Below, one piece after another: positions 1 through 12,000 of a stretch of 64,000 nt of DNA. A program made the position numbers and the translations under genes. A model generated the notes under the pieces. That model worked only from the letters and a program-made list of their open reading frames with translations, ran no database searches and was not told where the DNA came from. This stretch comes from Fusibacter_A sp965140735. Lineage in GTDB: Bacteria > Bacillota > Clostridia > Peptostreptococcales > Acidaminobacteraceae. The DNA is taken from NCBI GenBank assembly GCA_965140735.1, contig OZ223306.1:868001-932000 (forward strand), read 5' to 3'. Positions within the stretch are counted from its first letter, which is position 1; every line of letters begins with the position of its first letter.

Positions 1-702
1 TACGAAAAACTGATGCATGAACGCCATTCAGAAATTGAGCTCTACAAGACTTTTCTCATGCCAACAGATGATATGCATACTTACCGCTATTTAACGTATA
101 ACAACGTCTTAGTCTGGAAGGTCTTTGGCATCTATGAAAAACTTTTTAAATACTATGGCCAGATGGACCGATCACAAGAGGCGATAACACGTATGCTCGC
201 TGTAAAAAAAGCAATTTTTGAGCACCTAATTGTGGCTAAGTCAGGGAAAAAATGCTTCGCATGGAGTGGCGATCTAAAAGGGCATCATGATTTTTATGAT
301 GAACCGCCAGGCAGTCTGACATTACTTGCTTACTATGGTTTCGTGGATGCGGATGACCCTGTTTTTAAAAATACGTTTAATTATCTTTATTCAAAAGCCT
401 TTCCGCACTATTTCGGTGACACTGAATTTGAAGAACTTGGATGTTCACATGCAGACCATCCTTGGATTTTAGCCATCGGTAATAGCTTGCTCAACGGCAG
501 AAAAGAAAATGCATACAAAATGCTTAGGAAAACAAAAATGGACAACTATATTGCATGCGAGAGTATCGACGAACACACAGGCATGCCCACCACAGGTGAA
601 CATTTTGGTACTTGTGCTGGTTTCTTAGCTTATACCATCTACAAATCATGGAGGACAACTAATGACAAAACGATATCCTGGACTTGGAATAATAGGGAGT
701 GA
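1..702 (+). CDS. (alpha/alpha)6-type glycoside hydrolase, C-terminal part
   Basis: The reading frame is open through the left edge (codons before the first Met at 13 encode Tyr-Glu-Lys-Leu), so this is the 3' end of a larger gene. The 233 visible residues are rich in aromatics and helices. Near the end they read ACESIDEHTG...GTCAGFLAY, a style I associate with (alpha/alpha)6-barrel glycosidases such as GH125 or GH15-like enzymes; the exact family is a guess. No signal peptide can be judged. It overlaps the next glycosidase by 41 nt, which implies one operon and translational coupling with the alpha-glucan genes downstream. Inferred role: cytoplasmic breakdown of oligosaccharides derived from the cyclic or branched glucan handled by this locus. 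Confidence 0.6.
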   Translation, partial: YEKLMHERHSEIELYKTFLMPTDDMHTYRYLTYNNVLVWKVFGIYEKLFKYYGQMDRSQEAITRMLAVKKAIFEHLIVAKSGKKCFAWSGDLKGHHDFYDEPPGSLTLLAYYGFVDADDPVFKNTFNYLYSKAFPHYFGDTEFEELGCSHADHPWILAIGNSLLNGRKENAYKMLRKTKMDNYIACESIDEHTGMPTTGEHFGTCAGFLAYTIYKSWRTTNDKTISWTWNNRE

Positions 703-2530
703 AATGCTCTCCGGCATCTATGGCATGAATGAAGGGATTGTCGATGCAAAAGGCACCGGAATTCAACATCTTTTTTATGATACTTTCGATCTGGATCTGA
801 TTCATAGTGCATGTACACTGGTTAAAATAGGAGACACACTCTACTATGGAGATCGCAAGGAGACACGATCCGCACATCAATCTCACATGAACCCCACAGT
901 TTCCGAAATTCGTGAAGGATTCATCATGACTGATATTTTTGATATGGATTCAAATAGTCAATCAAATAAACATCAACTTCAAATAATCAATCAAGCCTAT
1001 GGATATGCCGATGCAAAATTGGGGTTTGAAACGTCCATTTTAAATAAGAGCAATAAAGCTATAGACATTGAAGTTTACACGTACCTCATCTTGAGAAATT
1101 CAGCGCCTATATCTGCTCAAATTATTGGTAACCAAGTTATTTCAAAAACAGGCGGCAATTTTATGGGCGTTAAAGTGGAAAGTAACAGCAAAGCCTATCT
1201 CATTGAAGAAAGTCCCACAGGCTTTTTATACAGAACGACAAATGCCATCCATTATGATGAAAAAACGACGGCCCCCCTTGAAACTCCAAATATGGTTGGC
1301 GTACTCATCGGTCATCCTAAGCAGATCAAGCCAAATGAGACTTATGATTTTAAATGGGGAATTCTCTTTGAAAAGCATAAAGACTTATTGGAAGAGAAGC
1401 TTAAATCCTATTCAATTGAAACTGCAAAAGAAGCGGCGAAAGCCTACTGGAAATCTTATATAGACAGCGGTTACACTTGTGAAAACAAGACTTATCAAGA
1501 CATCGTCAACATAAACCAAATTGCAATTAAATCAGCAACGATAAAGGGCTTTGTGCCAGCCGATTTGACAGGTCATTATTTTTCAGAAGGGTTACCTTCT
1601 TATTATGCTAGGGATTCTATGATGGTTGCAAGAGCCTTTCTACTCTCTGGTCACCTTAAAGAAGCAAAAGAAGTCATTCTATATCTCTTAAATCGAAAAC
1701 GTAAAACTTCTGGTGAATTCTATCAGAGATATAACGGTATAGGAGTGCCATCCGAAGGTGCGAACAACAGCGTCTTTCATCAACTGGATTCCATTGGATA
1801 TTTCATGAAAAACATTCATGACTACTATAAAATCACTGGAGAACTTCTAATCACTGAAAAGGATATTAAAAGTCTAATGGATGCCCTTTTAAACTGTGAA
1901 AAGAAAAAAGGGATGGTGGGACCTGAAGGTGGCGTCAATGAAGGCGTCTATGGGCCTGCTTTTATCACATCATCCAACATGTTTATCTATGGCGGCGTAA
2001 AGGCAAGTATAGCACTTCTTGAAGATGAGGCTTACAAAACAAAAATAGTTGCCCTCAATCAAAATATCCTTGAAGGCATTGAAAGCACATACTTAGAAAG
2101 TGAAGGCTACCAATATGGCTATGTAAGTTATCATGATGACTTAGTAAAAAAATACGATACGCCTGTTTATTTTGGTTTACTCTATGGCTTTGAAAATACG
2201 GAGAATATGAAGAAAACACATCAATATCTTCTAAAAAATGCAGCTTACTATGAAAACGGCATCGGATACAGTGAACAAGAATATCACCACGGCCCTTGGA
2301 TTTTTAACACCGCTGCATGTGCTGAATACGCTTATTTAACTGGTGACCTAGAAACTTATGAAAAAAAATATCATTGGATAACAGAGCATAGCAACAGATA
2401 CGGATTGATGCCTGAAGCCATTTCGGCAGATGATGAAAATTATAGTTTTATCAACCCATTAATCTGGCCCTGTGCCGAATTTGTATCAGCAAGCTTTATT
2501 CACAAAGATATTTCTATAATAAATCGCTAA
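662..2530 (+). CDS. GH15-like (alpha/alpha)6 glycosidase, cytoplasmic
   Basis: This 622-residue protein has no signal peptide. The N-terminal ~270 residues look like a beta-sandwich (alternating short strands, e.g. the DTLYYGDRKETRSAHQSHM stretch). The rest is helical, with YYARDSMMVARAFLLSGH (near 315) and GPEGGVNEGVYGPAF (near 420). That two-domain order and the W/YxRD-like motif recall bacterial glucoamylase/glucodextranase enzymes of GH15 type. The assignment rests on motif style rather than alignment. The ATG lies inside the preceding gene, behind GGAGGACAACTA, which is a good ribosome binding site. It sits between another glycosidase and a cytoplasmic GH31 enzyme, so it probably removes glucose from imported alpha-glucooligosaccharides. 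Confidence 0.6.
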   Translation: MTKRYPGLGIIGSEMLSGIYGMNEGIVDAKGTGIQHLFYDTFDLDLIHSACTLVKIGDTLYYGDRKETRSAHQSHMNPTVSEIREGFIMTDIFDMDSNSQSNKHQLQIINQAYGYADAKLGFETSILNKSNKAIDIEVYTYLILRNSAPISAQIIGNQVISKTGGNFMGVKVESNSKAYLIEESPTGFLYRTTNAIHYDEKTTAPLETPNMVGVLIGHPKQIKPNETYDFKWGILFEKHKDLLEEKLKSYSIETAKEAAKAYWKSYIDSGYTCENKTYQDIVNINQIAIKSATIKGFVPADLTGHYFSEGLPSYYARDSMMVARAFLLSGHLKEAKEVILYLLNRKRKTSGEFYQRYNGIGVPSEGANNSVFHQLDSIGYFMKNIHDYYKITGELLITEKDIKSLMDALLNCEKKKGMVGPEGGVNEGVYGPAFITSSNMFIYGGVKASIALLEDEAYKTKIVALNQNILEGIESTYLESEGYQYGYVSYHDDLVKKYDTPVYFGLLYGFENTENMKKTHQYLLKNAAYYENGIGYSEQEYHHGPWIFNTAACAEYAYLTGDLETYEKKYHWITEHSNRYGLMPEAISADDENYSFINPLIWPCAEFVSASFIHKDISIINR

Positions 2531-2563
2531 ATACTAAACAGAATTAGAGAAAGGGACTATTAG

Positions 2564-5500
2564 GTGACTTTATCCATGTTAAATAAACTCTTTGAATTTT
2601 CATATTACGAATGGCTTCATGACACTGAAAATAGTGAATCCATCCTTGAAGAAGTTTTATCAAAAATACAAGTTAGTAGCACACTTTTAGATCAAGGTAT
2701 TGTTCTATTTATGCTTTCTGAATTTGTGAGGAAAAATAATCGCGTTGACTATCTTCAAAATGAGAAAATCCAAACATTAATTGACTCTATACAGGATAAT
2801 TGGCTAAATGACTCTGCTGAATTATTACCCCTTGGCAGTATCTATGGCGGATTACGCAACATCAACTTGTATTTAAAACAAGATGCCATCAGTCTCACTT
2901 TAAAAACAATTAAAGCACATGTTTTTAAAAACTATATTAAAAAAGGTCAACTCTGTAGCAATATAGAAAAAACACTTACAAAACCTGAAATGCTTTTAGT
3001 CTGTATCCCATTTGGTCTATTTGAACCAGAAGATCTAGTCTTCGTTGAAGCCGTAAAGCATATTCAAAAACAAATGTATGAAGAGACGCTAAGTGAAACA
3101 GATTGTTTACTTTTGGCTTGGTATTACTTAGAACAAGGTACACATAGTATTACCCGAGATATCCTTAAGGAAACTCTAAACCAAGATTACCTTTATCAAC
3201 TTATTTTTAAAAAACTTGAAGCCCTTGGCAAAGTTAATGAAAGATTCATATTACATGCACCCTATGGCAACGATAATCGATATGAGCCCGGTGATGATGA
3301 ACGCTTTCCTAAACACGTCAGAGAAGGGGAGATAGTCACTTTTAAGGTGATCTCTTTTCCAATAAAAACAGATGATCCCGTCATAATGTTCTGCAATGAT
3401 AAACCGATTACAGGTCAAATTATGGATCAAAAATATTGGCTATTTGAAGCAGGGCCCTTTAACGCTGGAGAAACTATAAAATACTATTTTCAATTTGAAA
3501 ATACCCCTGATATTCAGACACCTATCTTTGAATTTGAAGTCTCAAAGATAAAAGTACTTGGAAAAGTAGTAGGGTTCAGCTATACCAACACACCTATTAA
3601 GGCTCTGCCAGATGGTAAACACTTAGTTTCAGAAATGTATGATGTCATACAAGATACTTTAATCTTAAAAACAAATGAACTAATGCTCCAATTTCAAATC
3701 GATACGCATGGTGTTTTGAGTGTGGATGTAAAGTCCCTTAACCAAGAAGAATTCAGGCTTATAAAGTGGACAAAGCCAATTGAAAACCAGGTGCTCACGC
3801 TTGAAAAAGGAGATTATAAACTTAAATACCCTCTAGCAACCCATGCTTTTTCATACACACAATCAGATCATTTACTCATTGAAGCTACAGATGACAACTG
3901 GCTAAAATTCACTCAAGATCGCGAACATATCAAAACAATTATATGTACATTTCAAAATCGAGATGAAAAATTCTATGGTTTTGGCGAACGATACAACGCC
4001 CTAAATCAGTCTGGGCATACACCTGATAACTTTGTCTATAATCAATACAAAGAACAAGGCCTCAGAACTTATATACCAATGCCTTTTTTTACAAGTGACC
4101 ACGGTTATGGCATGCTTCTCGACACCACAGCATATTCTTCATTTGATATGGCAGAAAAGAATTCGGCTTCATATTCTATAGAAGTAGAATCAGAGGTCCT
4201 ATCTTTAAAAGTCATTCCGGGTGACATCAAAGGTATTATCAACCAAAATGCGAGAATATCAGGTTACCCGGTGATGCTTCCTAAATGGGCTTTTGGGCCT
4301 TGGATGTCTAGCAACAATTGGGATAGTGAGGCAGAAATTCGCCAACAAGTTTTAAAAACCATGGCACTTGATATACCAGCCACAGTTTTAGTCATCGAAG
4401 CGTGGAGTGATGAAGCGACCTTCTATCTTTTTAATGATGCGAAGTACAAAGAAATATCAGGAGAAAACCACTTTCAGTATGAGGATTTTGAATTTCCATG
4501 TTGGGGTAGATGGCCTGATCCAAAGGGTTTAGTGAAACATTTACACGATCACAATCTAAAATGTATCTTATGGCAAATCCCCATCATAAAGCAAATTTCT
4601 AGCTTACATCATCTTCAAAAAGACGCCGATGAGCAGTATTTTATTGAAAGAAATTTTGGGGTATTAAATGCTGATGGAACCCCCTATAGAATTCCTGAAG
4701 GCTGGTTTAAAGACAGTCTACTCATGGATTTTTCAAATCAAGAAGCTGTGAACTGGTGGTTTAAAAAAAGACAATACCTTATAGATGACCTCGGCGTGGA
4801 TGGGTTTAAAACAGATGGTGGTGAATTCGTATTCGGTAGAAATCTGAAGTTTCACGATGGTAGAACAGGGCATGATATGAGGAATGTATATCCAAACGAT
4901 TATATAGGTGCTTACTATAAATTCGCTCAGCAAAATGACGGCATTACGTTCTCAAGAGCTGGCTATCGTGGTGCAAATCAATTTCCTGCTCATTGGGCAG
5001 GTGATGAACGCTCTAATTTTGATGCTTTTAAAAGAAGTATCCTTGCGGGTTTATCTTCTGGCATTTCAGGACTTCCATTTTGGGGTTGGGATTTAGCAGG
5101 GTTTAGTGGGGATGTTCCCACTGCTGAACTCTTTATCAGAGCCACTCAGATGGCAACATTCTGTCCAATAATGCAATACCATGCTGAAAGCAAAGGGGAG
5201 CACAACCAAGATCGTACCCCCTGGAACATTTATGACCGATCTGGAGATATGCGGGCTATAACGGTTTACCGCTACTATGCGAATTTAAGGATGAACTTAC
5301 TCCCTTATATCTATGCAGAGGCTTTAAAATCATCGAGAACAGGACTGCCTCTTATGCGTGCTATGATCGTTGATTTTGAATCAGACCCTAACACCCATGA
5401 AATATGGGATCAATATATGTTTGGTGATGATCTTATGATTGCCCCCATCATAAATGAGAGTGAAAATGAAAGAAATGTCTATTTTCCAGAAGGTGAATGG

Positions 5501-5911
5501 ATCAATTTCTTTACAGGAAAGGTGGTGAGAGGACAAAAAAATATTTCGGTATCAGCATCTCTAGAAGAAATTCCCGTTTATGCTAAGGCGGACAGCATCA
5601 TACCACTTAATTTAGGTGCAAACTTCAAATGGGGCGACTCAATTTCTAATGAACTAAATGCGTACAAGCATTTATGTTTCAGAATTTTTGGCGTACCTAA
5701 AGACGTTTATTATTTCGAAGATGATTTGAATACTGAAATCAGCATCAAGGTCAAAAAGAATACAACACTTGAAATTGAGATTGAATCTAATTTGAAAAGA
5801 ATTTATTTAATTTTTGATGAAACCATTGATGATGTCTCTATAAATAGTGTCGTAAAAAAAACTAAGTTATTAACATTTGAAACTTATCACATCAATATCA
5901 TTGAAATCTAA
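2564..5911 (+). CDS. Cytoplasmic GH31 alpha-glucosidase/glucosyltransferase-like enzyme
   Basis: 1115 residues with no signal peptide. Residues 1-225 form a helical extension with no motif I recognise. At 227-330 lies a beta-domain (HAPYGND...ERFPKHVREGE) that matches the N-terminal domain of the secreted enzyme downstream. Then follow a GH31 N-domain and a (beta/alpha)8 barrel. The nucleophile is Asp751 in DGFKTDGGE and the acid/base is Asp814 in HWAGDE; RTGLPLMRAM and a C-terminal beta domain follow. The barrel is clearly paralogous to the first barrel of the 2328-residue protein (shared WMS.N.WD and WSDE.TFY.FNDA.Y). In the Listeria cycloalternan pathway an intracellular GH31 enzyme hydrolyses the imported ring; that role is inferred here. 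The GTG start at 2564 is preferred because GAGAAAGGGA lies 8 nt upstream; the ATG at 2576 is too far from it. Confidence 0.85.
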   Translation: MTLSMLNKLFEFSYYEWLHDTENSESILEEVLSKIQVSSTLLDQGIVLFMLSEFVRKNNRVDYLQNEKIQTLIDSIQDNWLNDSAELLPLGSIYGGLRNINLYLKQDAISLTLKTIKAHVFKNYIKKGQLCSNIEKTLTKPEMLLVCIPFGLFEPEDLVFVEAVKHIQKQMYEETLSETDCLLLAWYYLEQGTHSITRDILKETLNQDYLYQLIFKKLEALGKVNERFILHAPYGNDNRYEPGDDERFPKHVREGEIVTFKVISFPIKTDDPVIMFCNDKPITGQIMDQKYWLFEAGPFNAGETIKYYFQFENTPDIQTPIFEFEVSKIKVLGKVVGFSYTNTPIKALPDGKHLVSEMYDVIQDTLILKTNELMLQFQIDTHGVLSVDVKSLNQEEFRLIKWTKPIENQVLTLEKGDYKLKYPLATHAFSYTQSDHLLIEATDDNWLKFTQDREHIKTIICTFQNRDEKFYGFGERYNALNQSGHTPDNFVYNQYKEQGLRTYIPMPFFTSDHGYGMLLDTTAYSSFDMAEKNSASYSIEVESEVLSLKVIPGDIKGIINQNARISGYPVMLPKWAFGPWMSSNNWDSEAEIRQQVLKTMALDIPATVLVIEAWSDEATFYLFNDAKYKEISGENHFQYEDFEFPCWGRWPDPKGLVKHLHDHNLKCILWQIPIIKQISSLHHLQKDADEQYFIERNFGVLNADGTPYRIPEGWFKDSLLMDFSNQEAVNWWFKKRQYLIDDLGVDGFKTDGGEFVFGRNLKFHDGRTGHDMRNVYPNDYIGAYYKFAQQNDGITFSRAGYRGANQFPAHWAGDERSNFDAFKRSILAGLSSGISGLPFWGWDLAGFSGDVPTAELFIRATQMATFCPIMQYHAESKGEHNQDRTPWNIYDRSGDMRAITVYRYYANLRMNLLPYIYAEALKSSRTGLPLMRAMIVDFESDPNTHEIWDQYMFGDDLMIAPIINESENERNVYFPEGEWINFFTGKVVRGQKNISVSASLEEIPVYAKADSIIPLNLGANFKWGDSISNELNAYKHLCFRIFGVPKDVYYFEDDLNTEISIKVKKNTTLEIEIESNLKRIYLIFDETIDDVSINSVVKKTKLLTFETYHINIIEI

Positions 5912-5948
5912 TGTCTAATGACAACGGTTCTTGTTGTCTATGCTGTAA

Positions 5949-5975
5949 AACCTCCATGGTGTCACTGTGGAGGTT
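5949..5975 (+). terminator. Intercistronic hairpin without U-tract
   Basis: AACCTCCA and TGGAGGTT form an 8-bp perfect stem with an 11-nt loop, 37 nt after the GH31 stop codon. No T-run follows, so it is more likely a weak attenuator or a 3'-end stabiliser between the cytoplasmic and secreted genes than a full terminator. Confidence 0.4.
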
Positions 5976-5999
5976 AACTGAATACAAATACTTATTATA

Positions 6000-6017
6000 C
6001 AATTGTGCTAACAATTG
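6000..6017 (+). promoter_or_regulatory. Inverted repeat before the secreted enzyme, possible operator
   Basis: CAATTGT-GCTA-ACAATTG is a perfect 7-bp inverted repeat that ends just before the ribosome binding site AAAGGCGG of the 2328-residue enzyme. Its outline resembles LacI-family operators (ATTGTG...ACAATT). It could bind a regulator or fold in the mRNA; the sequence does not decide between these. Confidence 0.35.
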
Positions 6018-6030
6018 AAAGGCGGTTATT

Positions 6031-9000
6031 ATGCAATTGAAAATGAAAAAAGTCATCGCATTATTAATGGTCATGTTACTTATCTCAAGCTATTCGCTGG
6101 CATTTGCAATAGACGGCGTATGGCATAATCCTTATGGCATTGACTGTATATATCTTACTGAAGAAACAGAAAGACTACCTAGAGACCCACAAGCTGGTGA
6201 AAATGTCTATGTAAAATTAAGCACTTGGCCACAAGAGATGGGACAGAGTACTTGGATTACATGGGATAAAAATGGCGTCGCTCAAACGCCAATAGGTGGC
6301 GACTGGAAATACAACAGTGGCAACAATACTTACTGGGAAGTCCCAATGGGGAGTTTCCAAAAAGGAGATCAAATTCAGTACACTGTACATGCCAATAAAG
6401 ACGGTGCAAACGAAAAGACCGTTGGTCCTTTTAGCTTTACAGTTACAGGCTGGGAAACTCTTTCTAAGATTAGCTCATATACAGATACCAATACTCGAAT
6501 AGAACTTATTGGACAAGCCAACACAGGCAATTTTACACCTAAAATGAACATAACCTTCCAAGCGGATGATATCTTTAGAGTGAAATTATCGCCTATGGGT
6601 AATACGCTTACAGATACTGGTCTTGCCAACTATACTGTAACAGATCTTGGAAATATCATTGAAGTAACCACTTCTAAGCTCAAATTAAACATCCAAAAAG
6701 ACCCTTATAAATTAAGTGTCTATGATGCCACTGGTGCTCTGATCACAAGCGAGTATGATTCAAGTGTCAACAGAAACATCGCATGGCTCACAGATGGCGT
6801 CAACAAAATTGACAAAGTAGAAGAAAACTTTGCAACACCTGCCGATGAAGCCTTTTATGGATTTGGTGAACACTACGACCAGATTAATAAAAGAGGTCAA
6901 AATGTAGATACTTACATTTACAACCAATATAAAAATCAAAATGAAAAAACCTATTTATCAGTGCCTTTCTTCATTAACTCAAAAGGATATGGCATTTATA
7001 ACAATTCCACTTATTATTCGCAATTTAGACTGGCAACAGATCGAAACGACCTCTACAGTATTAGATCAAACACAGGTTCAAAATCTGATGCAGTTCTAGA
7101 CTATTACTTCGTCTATGGGGACGATTTAGCAGATGTTGCCGCTAATTACACTGAAGTGACATCTAAACCTGTTCTACCTCCTAAATGGGCGTTTGGACTT
7201 TGGATGTCAGCAAACGAATGGGATAGACAATCCGAAGTGTTAAATGCACTTAATCTATCTTCACAATACAACATTCCTGCCAGTGTGGTGGTTCTTGAAC
7301 AATGGAGCGATGAAAGTACTTTTTATATCTTTAATGATGCTCAGTATACACCAAATGATGGCAGTACCGCACTGGGGTATACCGATTATACATTTCCAGC
7401 TACAGGCAAATGGCCTAATCCAAAGAGCATGACTGAAGCCATCCATAATGCTGGAATGAAGTTACTCTTATGGCAAGTGCCTATTGAAAAATCAATGGAT
7501 GTTGCACATACTCAAAAAGATAATGATGAAAGTTATATGATCAGTCAAAACTATGCAGTTTCAGATGGTTTGGGCGGGCAATACAGACTGCCTGATGGCA
7601 AATGGTTTTCACATAGTTTGCTTTTAGACTTTACCAATCCAAGTGCTGTCGACTGGTGGCTTGCAAAGAGGGCTTACCTACTTGATGACATCAAAATTGA
7701 TGGGTTTAAAACAGATGGTGGTGAAATGGTCTGGGGCAGAAATGTCACTTTTTCAAACGGTAAAAAAGGCGATGAAATGCGCAATGTCTATCCGAACTAT
7801 TACTATGGCGCGTATTATGACTTCGCAGCATCAAAACGTCCTGAATCCATGACCTTCTCAAGATCAGGCACAGCAGGTGCACAAAAATACCCTGGCTTCT
7901 GGTCCGGCGATATGGAATCCACTTTCTATGGCTTTAAACAAGCCTTAAATGCAGGACTAACTGCTAATATTTCAGGTGTTCCTTTCTGGGGCTGGGATTT
8001 ATCAGGTTTTACCGGTAATTTCCCTTCGGCAGAACTCTATAAGAGAAGTACAGAGCTATCTGTATTTTCACCGATTATTCAGTTTCACTCTGAAAAAGCA
8101 AATCCAAGTGTATCTGAAGAAAGATCCCCTTGGAACGTGGCGTCAAGAACAGGTGACAATTCTGTCCTAACCACATTTAGTAAATACATCAACATCCGTA
8201 TGAACCTTATGCCTTACATCTATTCAGAGGCAAGTCACACCAGTACCACAGGTGTTCCAATGATGAGAGCAATGGTACTTGAAGCACCTGATGAACCTCA
8301 AACACATGAACTCAATGAACAATATATGTTCGGTGAAAATTTACTGATCGCCCCTATCATGAATGAAGGGGAAACGTCTAAAACCATCTACTTACCTGAA
8401 GGGGAATGGACAGACTTTTTCTACGGCAGTCAAAGACCGGGCGGACAAACGATCCAATACCATGCAGACGTGGATACAATTCCAGTGTTTGTAAAGCAAG
8501 GGGCTATCTTACCAATGAATCTCAATGCCGACTATGAACTCGGTGGCATCATTGGCAATGATCTAAACACTTATAATAACCTCACTTTTAGAGTCTATCC
8601 TCATGGGACATCGGATTATCAATGGCTGGATGACATTGGTGGTATGAAAACGATCTCAGCCACAGAAAATTATGCAGCTCAAACAGTCAGTATCACTTTA
8701 CCTGAAATTAACCAAAAGAGCACGCTTCAAGTCTTCACTACAAAGCCTGCCACAGTTAAACTTCAGGGCACAGCTTTGACAGAATACACAACACTTAATG
8801 ACTTAAAAACAGCAACAGAAGGTTGGTTCTACGATACAGAAGCACTAATGACTTATGTCAAAACTCAAGGGCATACTGGCAATACGACTATCTTATTAGA
8901 AGGTGTACAAAAGAATTACTATGAGGCCGAATATGCAACTCAAACAGCTGTAGGCACTAATACAAATCACTCTGGCTATACAGGAACAGGATTTGTAGAT

Positions 9001-12000
9001 CAATTTGAAACTGTAGGAGATGCAGTGACATTCGATGTGAATGCAGATGCCACTTCCAATTATACACTTGATCTTAAATATGCAGCTGGAGCAGCAGAGG
9101 GTACGAGATCACTATATGTCAATGGCGTTAAAACAGCAGATTTAACATTCCCTAAAACAGCCAATTGGGATACATGGCAAACCATAACTGAATCCATCGG
9201 TCTCAATAAAGGCAAGAACACAATAAAAGTTCAATATGATACAGGGAATGTAGAAGGTATTAACTTAGACCATATCGTACTTAAAGTTGGCACTGAACCA
9301 GCTGCCGTGGAACAGCTTGGTGATTTAAAATCATTTGATTTAACAGATGATTTACTGACACTTACAATTGATAACGGCAGTGCCACTTATGACGACATCT
9401 TAGAACTTCAAGTTTGTACAGATGATATTTTAAAAGTCAATTATCGCCCAAATGGGATAGCACCAAGTGTAGATACACCTGTACTTGAACCCAATAAATC
9501 ATGGGATGCTGTAGGTGCAACTTTCGATACAACATCTGATCCTATGGTCATCTCAACTTCTAAAATGAAAATTCAAATATCGAAAAATCCAGTGAGATTA
9601 AAAGTCTTAAAACCTGATGGAACCGTCCTCTTTTATGAGCCACAATCAGGGGGTGTAAACAATAAGAGCATTAGATTTGTAAGAAGTGGCACTGATGACC
9701 TTTATGGTTTACACGGCTATGACTTCTTAGGGGGTTCTGGTGATCTACTCAGAAATGATACCACTCAAATCGCAGATGCTGGCTATCAAGGTGATGCTGG
9801 TGCGCCACTGATCTGGAGTACAGCAGGTTATGGTATCTTACTAGATGCAGATGGTGCCTATCCAGTTACGGAGACGAGCACAAAGAAAATGGAAATGTAC
9901 TATGGCAATTTTGACAAGAGACGATATGAGAAAAAAGATGTGGAATACTACGTTATGGTGGGCGAACCTAAAGAAATCATGAGAGGTGTCAGTGCAATAT
10001 CAGGTAAAGCACCACTATTACCGAAATGGGCACTTGGCTTTATGAATACAGAATGGGGGATTGATGAAACAGAACTCAGAAATGTAGTAGACACTTATCG
10101 TGCTAAAAATATCCCTATAGACAGTTATTCTATAGATTACGACTGGAAAAAATGGGGTGAAAGCAACTATGGTGAATTCAATTGGAATACCGATAATTAT
10201 CCATCAGCAGCAACCACTGCACTTAAATCTGATATGGATTCAAAAGGCATTCACTTAATCGGCATTATGAAACCCAGAATTGTAGTTGAAACCACTGATG
10301 GCACTAACACAACTCAAGCAATTGATGCAGAATCAGGTAATTATTGGTATCCTAGTGGAAGTCAATATGATGATTACTTCAAGGGCATACCCGTAAGGGA
10401 TTTAGATTTTTATAATCCGGACTTAAGAACGTGGTACTATGAACATTTAAAACCAGCAATTGACAAAGGTATCGCTGGTTTTTGGAACGATGAAATTGGA
10501 AGAGTTCAAGCCGGCAGTTATGACTTCATGTTCGGACCTTTTCAAGGCCTTCATATGCAACAAGCGATCTATGAAGGGCAACGACAATATACAGACAAGA
10601 GGGTTTTCTCTACAAACCGCAATTTCTATCTTGGCGCACAGAGATATGGCTATACCACATGGTCAGGTGATATCGGCACCTACTATTCTAATCCAAATGC
10701 AGATGTGGGGATGCAAGAACAAAGAGAAAGAATGCTCTCTACCATCACACTTGGACAAAACAAATGGGGGATGGACACAGGTGGTTTTAACCCATCAAGT
10801 TTAGAACCTACACCAGAGCTCTACTCTAAATGGATGCAATTTAGTGCTTTTGCACCTATATTTAGAGTACATGGCAACTTAAATCATCAAAGACAACCTT
10901 GGTATTATGGCAATACCGCAGAAGAAGTTGCGAAGCAAGCAATTCAACTCAGATATAAATTAATGCCATATATTTATGCTTATGAGTGGAATGCCTATCA
11001 AAATGGTGTGGGGCTTGTAAGACCTCTGATCTATGATTATCCAAATGATCTAGCCGTTAAAAACCACGTTCTATCATGGATGTTTGGAGACCATTTATTG
11101 GTAGCACCAATGATGGAGGAAACAGGCAGTTCTATGAACATACTTTTACCTGCTGGCAATTGGATTGACTACTTTAGAGGCACAAAATACTCAGGGAACC
11201 AAACCATCACTTATGCACTAGATGGTGAGACTTGGACAGATATCCCCTTATTCATCAAAGAAGGCGCTATCATACCAAGTCAGAAAGTACTGGATTACAC
11301 AGGCCAATCAACAGTAGACCAAATAGAGGTTGATGTATTTCCAAGTACAACCAGATCGAGTTTTACCTATTATGATGACAATGGGGACAACTATGATTAT
11401 GAATCGGGGACATATTTAGAACAGCAAATGGCATCACAGGATCATGGTACAAATGGGGTTGAATTTAAGGTAAGCGCTAAATCAGGGACCTACAACTCAA
11501 CTGTAGATCAATTCATGGTCAAACTTCACGGGAAAGCTGCAACTGCAGTGACAATTAATGGTGCGCCTTTAGCCAGCTACTCAAGTTATGATGTTTTAAA
11601 TGCATCCACTGGAGAGGGCTATGCCACTGGAAAAGATATCTATGGTGATGTGACATACGTTAAGTTACAAGCTGGTGCATCTTCTGATAAAGTAATCATG
11701 GCAATGGGAAGTGCCATCGTTGCAACCACTAAAGCGAAGTATGAGGCCGAAGAGGCATCACTTTCTGGGAACACAACAACTACAATGTCTAAAATTTCTA
11801 CAAATCATGTTGGCTATTCAGGCACTGGATTCGTTGACGGCTTTGAAAATCAAGGGGCAAAAGCAACATTCTATGTAAATACAAAACAAGCGGGTGACTA
11901 TGATATCGATTTACACTACGCAAATGGTAGTGGTTCAGAAAAGAGCCTCAGTATTTTTGTAAATGGCATCAGAATCAAACAAACCAAATTACCAGCAACT

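Noticed and set aside
659..886. Minus-strand frame of 75 codons
   Set aside because: Lies entirely antisense to the GH15-like gene, with no ribosome binding site or family resemblance.
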